Source: Codonopsis lanceolata (lineage: Eukaryota > Streptophyta > Magnoliopsida > Asterales > Campanulaceae). Taken from it: a stretch of DNA of 64,000 nt. The notes under the pieces were generated by a model, which saw only the letters and a list, made by a program, of their open reading frames with translations, was not told the DNA's origin and ran no database searches. Positions 59,100 to 64,000 of this stretch are shown piece by piece (the stretch's first letter is position 1; each line of letters starts with the position of its first letter). A program made the position numbers and the translations under genes. The stretch is taken from contig CM028378.1 of NCBI GenBank assembly GCA_013146195.2, positions 6,384,340-6,448,339 on the forward strand, in the 5' to 3' direction.

Positions 59100-60960
59100 C
59101 GTGCCAAGCCAGGCCGCTGTCTCACGCTATGCTCGCGGCCCGGCCCGAGCTTGAATTATCATTATCATTATTTGCCGCGTGCGTGCACGTATGCTTGCCC
59201 GGCTTCGAGCTCCGGATCATTATTATCGTGCGTGCGCATGCTCGCGGCCCGGCCGAGCTTATCATTATCGTGCCGTGCGCTATGCCAGCGGCCCGGCTCG
59301 AGCCTCGTGTTATTATCGTTATCGTGCTACGCAGCTCGCTCGCGCCTCGGCGAGCCTCGTGATCATTATTCGTGCGGGTGCACGCCATGCCTCACAGCTC
59401 GTGTTATCATTATCGTGCTTTCGTGCGCCATGCTCGCGCCACGGCCCGAGCTTCATGTTATTATTATCGTGCGTGCGCTCGCGCTCACAACCCGAGCCTC
59501 ATGTTATCATTATCGTGCGTTCGTGCGCTTTGCACCCGAAGCTCGGATCATTACTATCGTGCATGTGCGCAGCTACGCTCGTGCTACGCCCGAGCTTGAG
59601 ATCGTATTATCGTGCTTGCGTTCGCAGACGCATGCTCGCGCGCCAGAGCTTCATGTTATTATTATCGTGCCGCCCATGCTCGCGCCTCGGCCCAGAGCCT
59701 CATGTTATTACTATCGTGCGGCGCGTCATCTTCGGCCGGCCGTGATATTGTTATTGCGTGCGCTTCGCTTCTCAGAGCCTTATGTCATTATTATCGTGCG
59801 TGCGTCATGCTCGCGCCTTAGCAGAAGCTTCATGATATTGTTATCGTGCGGTGCGCTCTGCGCCGCGCTTGAGCGATATTATTATCGTGCGCGCGCCATG
59901 CTCGCGCCTTCGGCATTGCCATTATCTCGTGCACGACGCACGCTACGCTTCGGAGTCAGCCTCGTATTATTACTATCGTGCTCGTGCAGCGTCATGCTGC
60001 GCCCGGCCCAGAGCTTCATGTTGTGTTATCGTGCGGGTGCGCTACGCTCGCGCTTACGGCGAGATCGTATTCTCGTGCGTGCACGCCATGCCACGGCTGA
60101 GCTTCATGTTATTATTATCGTGCCGTTGCATGCTCGCGCCTCGGCAGAGCCTCATGTTATTCTTATCGTGCCTGCGTCATGCTTCAGCGCCTCGGCAGAG
60201 CCATGATATTACTACTCGTGCCGTGCGCTTGCTACATCCCGAGCCTCATGTCATTATTATTGTGCAGGTGCACGCTTCGCTCGCGCCCCGGTCAGAGCTT
60301 CTTATCATTATCGTGCGTGCCGTGCGCTTCGCGACACGGCTCGAGTTTGATCGATCATTATTCTCGTGTTTACCGCACTGCTCGAGCCACGCCCGAGCCT
60401 CATGTTATCATTATCGCGTTGCACGCTCATCGCTACGGCCCTGCCTTCCATGTCATTATTCTCGTGCGAGTGACGCCACGCCGAGCCACGAAGCGAGCTT
60501 TATGTTGTTATCTCGTGCGCGTGCGCCATGCTCGAGCAGCGGCCAGAGCTCCATGTTGTTATCTCGTGCGTGCACGCCATGCCGAGCCATAGCAGAGCCT
60601 CGTATTATCATTATCGTTCACAGACGCCATGCTCGTGTGTGCGGCTCGAGCTTTCATGTCATTATTCTCGTGCGTTCAGACGCCACGCTCGAGCCACCGC
60701 CGAAGCTCTATGTTATATCGTGCCATTACGTGCGCTGCGTTCGCTCGTGTTACAACCCGAAGCTTGATTGTTATTCTCGTGCGTGAATGTCATGCTCACG
60801 CCCCGGCTTTGAGTCTCGGATCATCATTGATCGTGCGGGTGCACGCTCTTTCTTCATGCCGTAATCCCGAGCTTCACGCACGTCTTTTTGTGCGCCCAGT
60901 TTCACTATGCTTGTACCCGGCAGAGTTTCATATTACACTAGCTCAGCGATTACCAGGGAT
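59100..60960. repeat. GC-rich tandem repeat array inside LARD-like element
   Basis: About 35-40 degenerate units, mostly 45-60 bp, built on ATGTTATTATTATCGTGCGT, then a GCC-ATGCTCGCGCC-TCGG box and CAGAGCTTC. Unit length varies through small indels. The array keeps long stretches open in two frames (59151-60206 and 59851-60786), but the translations are repetitive (ASCYYYRA / HVIIIV) and not gene-like. Confidence 0.88.
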
Positions 60961-60964
60961 TTCT

Positions 60965-61440
60965 TATTATCACTCAGAAGACCTCCACCCACTGAGGCCG
61001 CTGAGCTTTGGATTTCCTTTCTGGCGCTGACTCCTGTTTGGGCATCCACGGTTGAGCTTCTCGATTGAGCATCTGATTTCTAGAGGACTCACCATACGGT
61101 AAAAATTTGCTTTGATTTTGAAGACCCTCACCATGTTGAGGCCTGTGGATTGCTCGAAGATCCTCACCATGGTGAGACTTTTGGATTTCCATTAGGCGTC
61201 TACGCTCCTCGTTTGGGCATCCCACGGTTGAGCATACAGTTTCTAGGCTCTCGCCATGGTGAGGTTGCTCGGATTCTTGAAGACCACTAGCTACATTGAG
61301 GTACATTACCCTCCGCTCGAGCATCTCGCGGTCGAGTTTTATCTCACGCTCCCCATTTGGGCTTCCCACGGTTGAGCTTTACATTGTCCTCCCGCTCGAG
61401 CGTTACTCGCGGTTGAGTAGATGTCATATTTGACAGAAAA
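60965..61440. repeat. Second, different tandem repeat in LARD-like element
   Basis: Recurrent CACCATGGTGAG-like, TTTGGGCATCC and CACGGTTGAGC motifs at irregular 30-70 bp spacing just before the 3' polypurine tract. Confidence 0.7.
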
Positions 61441-61480
61441 TTATACTCCTTATCCTTGAGATAAATCCCAAGGAATAAGG

Positions 61481-61493
61481 ACCAGGGGGCTAC
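61481..61493 (+). other. Polypurine-like tract of LARD-like element
   Basis: ACCAGGGGGCTAC lies directly before the 3' LTR. The G-run is short but correctly placed. Confidence 0.6.
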
Positions 61494-61929
61494 TGAAGTG
61501 CCTAAATTTCATTTGCCTAAAAAGGCTTTTGGGCCTCGCTTAGGCGAGGGGCTTTCCACACACCCGCCCACTATTCATTCTGAGACTACTAAACACCATG
61601 GTCGGCCCATGACAAACAAGAAACCCTAAATCACCGGTATAAATAAACCCTACTATCGATAGTAGGGTAGACTGATGAACTCTCATATACGCTCTCTTTT
61701 TCTCTGATACTCCACACACCTGCTACTGCGCCTCCTATATTTGATTTGTCTGATTCTCACGCCGGAGGTTTTGGGGACATCCCCACCACTCACGGTGTTT
61801 GTTTTGCAGAGATCCACACAAAGCCATATATCCGACTCAAACGACACAGTTTCATCACCAATCCAGTCAACGAACGATCTACGTACATCGACGACTTTTG
61901 GCACCCCGGTATGACTGATATTTTTGTCA
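61494..61929 (+). repeat. 3' LTR of LARD-like element, next to VCCN1-like gene
   Basis: 436 bp, with TATAAATA at 61638-61645 pointing toward the gene that starts at 62187. Only 257 bp separate the LTR end from that ATG. Confidence 0.85.
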
Positions 61930-62186
61930 TGTCTAATCTTAGAAAAAGGAAATACAAAAAACACAACGAGGTTGGCTCTTGGAATTGGAAAGGCTGACTG
62001 TGAATCACAGCCCGTGACTCAAATTTTGATTCCTATTTTTATCCAAAATATAATATTGAAATTTGAAACCATGTGTAAAATCCTCATTCACATAACTGTT
62101 TTTCTAACTGCTCATCATCCAAATTTCTCTCTCTTTCTCACTCTAAAACCTTCTCACTCTTCACTCACTCGAACCCCCCACTCAAC
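61930..62186 (+). promoter_or_regulatory. Short promoter / 5' UTR of VCCN1-like gene
   Basis: The stretch is CT-rich near the end (TTTCTCTCTCTTTCTCACTC at 62121-62140), like plant 5' leaders. Any native promoter beyond 257 bp has been displaced by the LTR element. Confidence 0.5.
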
Positions 62187-62927
62187 ATGTCCTCCCCCTT
62201 CCCTCCATCCCTCTCCCTCCAAACCCTAACCCTAATTTTCACCAATGACAACAAAACCCACAACCCCAATTCGACCCCACTCTTCTTCCCATTTCACTCC
62301 CAGTCCCAGACCATTCCTCAAGTTACAACACCAACAACCATTTCCTCCAAATCCCACTCCAAAATCTTCTGCTCCCAACAACAAATCCCAATCCCTCCCC
62401 CTCCCTCCAAACAAACTCTAACCCTCATCTCAATCCTTCGCGCTATACCCGATTGGGCTGATGAGATCAAAGAGAGGAGAATGAAACAGAGCAGACCTTT
62501 ATATAAACATGAGGATTGGGTTCAACATAGAAGCTCTCTGAGACACATCCGGCATTTGCTTACTAGCCTGAGTTCTCGGGTGATTTTATCGTTGGTTCCT
62601 CCGGTGGTTGCCTTCACGTCGGTTGCTATCTTTATTGCAACTTATAATACAGCCGTTGCAGTGCATTGGTTGCCTGAGTTTTTCCCTACTTTGAGGGCTT
62701 CTTCTTTGCCTTATCAGTTGACAGCGCCTGCGTTGGCGCTTTTGTTGGTTTTTAGAACTGAGGCTTCGTATTCGAGGTTTGAAGAAGGGAGGAAAGCTTG
62801 GACTAAAATGATTTCGGAGACTAATGACTTTGCTAGGCAAGTGATTTTGAGTGTGGACAGTTCGAGTAATCAGGCATTAAAGATGGCAGTTTTGCAGTAT
62901 GTTATGGCATTTCCAGTTGCCCTCAAG
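62187..62927 (+). CDS. VCCN1: Bestrophin-like chloride channel, VCCN1-like, exon 1 (3' part outside window)
   Basis: ATG at 62187 opens a 247-codon exon ending at an AAG|GT donor (62927|62928) in phase 0. The first ~85 residues are Ser/Thr/Pro-rich with few acids, fitting a chloroplast transit peptide. Then come WADEIKERRMKQSRPLYKHE and WVQHRSSLRHIRHLL. Two hydrophobic segments follow (VILSLVPPVVAFTSVAIFIA and SSLPYQLTAPALALLLVF), then FRTEASYSRFEEGRKAW and NDFARQVI. These match plant bestrophin-like (UPF0187) proteins, whose Arabidopsis member VCCN1 is a thylakoid anion channel that adjusts proton motive force when light changes. No second exon was found before 64000, so the intron is at least 1.07 kb and the rest lies beyond the window. 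A paralogue (VCCN2) is possible. Confidence 0.88.
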
Positions 62928-64000
62928 GTTTGCAAATTTGCTTTTGTTTATGTTTCTTAGCAAATCTAGAATGTTTAACTTCTCGTGTTGTGGCTTTGTA
63001 CTTCATTTTAGGATTAATTGATGTTTTTTCTTGGTTTGTGTTAATAAAGAGTGGAATCGGTATCATAATGAATGGCTAAATGCAAATGTGATGATGACGA
63101 AAGATGCAAGCATTAATCTTTCAAGAATTTGACTCAAAGCGGGCATGGTTCTTTTGACCAGAATCAATTTGTTAATCTTAGTGAAGAAAAAAACAAATTA
63201 CGACCCTAAATGTGGTTGTGATTTGTAATATGAAAAATTATTGATGCTACATATGTTGCTTATAAATAAGTGACCAATTGTCATGCCCACGTTGACTGTT
63301 AAGGCTGGTAGGTTCAACTTGGTGCAACGCTGAGGTGACTCAGTTCTGATCTGGAACTCGTGGTATCAAACCATGGGAACAGTCTCGATGTTATGCGTAT
63401 ATTAGACCACTCCCCAGATCCAGAAAGGTGGGACCTCCTGCACTGGGGTCCTTTTGGGTTCCAGTGGAGTTATCCGTAAAATTTCAATGGCTTTAGAATG
63501 TAATTTTGTTTGGAACAGGAGTTCCAAATCTCCATGCTTAATAGTATAGCAGTCAAGTGAAGTTTTATCTGCTTGTATTGATGCTGCAATGTAAACTAAC
63601 CACAAGTTTGACCTTGAGGTGAAGTCTAGTTTTTATGTCACAGTTGATTGAGGAGCCTCTTTCTGTTTATTTAATTGGCCCAGAAGTAAAAGAGGTCCAG
63701 TGTTTAGTGTATACTTGGAGGTATAAGTATTACCTAAAAATAAAAGAGCTACGATATTACGAGCTAGAGCTTGTGATATTACTACAAGCTTGAGTGTTAG
63801 TGCTGTTAGATCAAATTTACTAAAACTTTTACACCGTTAGATCAAATATGATATTTTCTAAATAATGATGTAGACATTCCAAATCACCACCAACTTAATC
63901 ATCCAACGGCTCTAACACTAAAGCTCGTATTAATATCACAAGCTCTAGCTCGTAATATCATTTGTCAAAATAAAATAGGAACCAATGAGTAAAAATTAAA
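62928..64000 (+). other. First intron of VCCN1-like gene (partial)
   Basis: It starts with a GTTTGC donor and runs off the window. It contains a MITE-like element near its end; nothing else was recognised. Confidence 0.65.
63753..63959. mobile_element. MITE in VCCN1-like intron
   Basis: The left end GATATTACGAGCTAGAGCTT is inverted at the right (AAGCTCTAGCTCGTAATATC), giving TIRs of nearly 30 bp. The middle also has inverse pieces (GTTAGATCAAAT repeated directly, GAGTGTTAGTGC against CTCTAACACTAA). About 207 bp. No target duplication could be fixed. Confidence 0.75.

Larger units (their letters stand above)
55235..61929 (+). mobile_element. Large LTR element without gag-pol (LARD-like)
   Basis: LTR-like direct repeats (55235-55696 and 61494-61929) begin TGAAGTGCCTAAATTTCA and end ATTTTTGTCA. 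A GTTCCGTGGCCGGGAA sequence, like primer-binding sites of some plant Gypsy elements, follows the left copy, and a GGGGGC-containing purine tract precedes the right one. The 5.8 kb interior has no recognisable gag, protease, RT, integrase or RNase H. It contains AT-rich filler, retroelement-like debris and GC-rich tandem repeats. The flanks share ATGT but no clear 5-bp duplication. The lack of coding domains fits a LARD-type non-autonomous element mobilised by a relative. Confidence 0.82.

Noticed and set aside
59151..60206. 351-codon open frame on the plus strand
   Set aside because: It is produced by the GC-rich tandem array; the translation is a degenerate repeat with no domain and shifts frame meaning at each unit.
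59851..60786. 311-codon open frame on the plus strand
   Set aside because: Same tandem array in another frame; no gene-like composition.
63100..64000. Second exon of the VCCN1-like gene
   Set aside because: No open stretch matching the rest of a bestrophin-like channel was found before the window ends.

Overview
This window is nuclear DNA from a flowering plant, most likely a eudicot. Genes are split by many GT-AG introns in AT-rich DNA, there is a nuclear-type tRNA-Cys, and the recognisable proteins (PRL1, a BSK pseudokinase, a KUP/HAK potassium transporter, a VCCN1-like bestrophin) are typical of land plants. Intergenic space is full of plant transposons. I cannot name the species.

Genes from left to right: the 3' end of a PRL1-like WD40 gene (55-824, +); a complete BSK5-like gene in ten exons (5082-9316, +); tRNA-Cys(GCA) (10058-10128, -); an unnamed conserved 183-residue plant protein in three exons (12391-19739, -) whose second intron holds a decayed Copia element (12746-17810, +) and whose start codon lies 68 bp from a MULE (19808-21000); a KUP/HAK/KT potassium transporter in nine exons (34968-42852, +) with one GC-AG intron; a small unnamed 77-residue protein in two exons (50447-53336, +); and the first exon of a chloroplast bestrophin-like anion channel, VCCN1-like (62187-62927, +), which runs off the right edge.

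The rest is a layered transposon landscape. A 6.94 kb Mutator-like element (27407-34346) has a perfect 9-bp target duplication and about 360-bp inverted ends. It carries a broken glycine-rich-protein gene and was later split by a reverse-oriented Copia element (28409-33080) with its own perfect 5-bp duplication. A 1.69 kb Pack-MULE (48290-49976) with a 10-bp duplication holds a broken copy of a 3-hydroxyisobutyrate dehydrogenase-like gene. A third MULE (19808-21000) has GC-richer contents of unknown origin. An 862-bp hAT element (46140-47001) carries a Stowaway MITE and sits inside a Copia remnant bracketed by near-identical inverted repeats. A 6.7 kb LTR element without recognisable gag or pol (55235-61929) is filled with GC-rich tandem repeats and ends 257 bp before the VCCN1-like start codon. 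Several Stowaway-type and hAT-type MITEs, a fold-back element, a long-inverted-repeat element and two AT-rich minisatellites are also present.

The host genes do not form a functional cluster. The main biological story is transposon nesting, capture of host gene pieces by MULEs, and insertion of elements into introns and promoter-proximal DNA. No CRISPR array, prokaryotic operon or unknown multi-gene system was seen.
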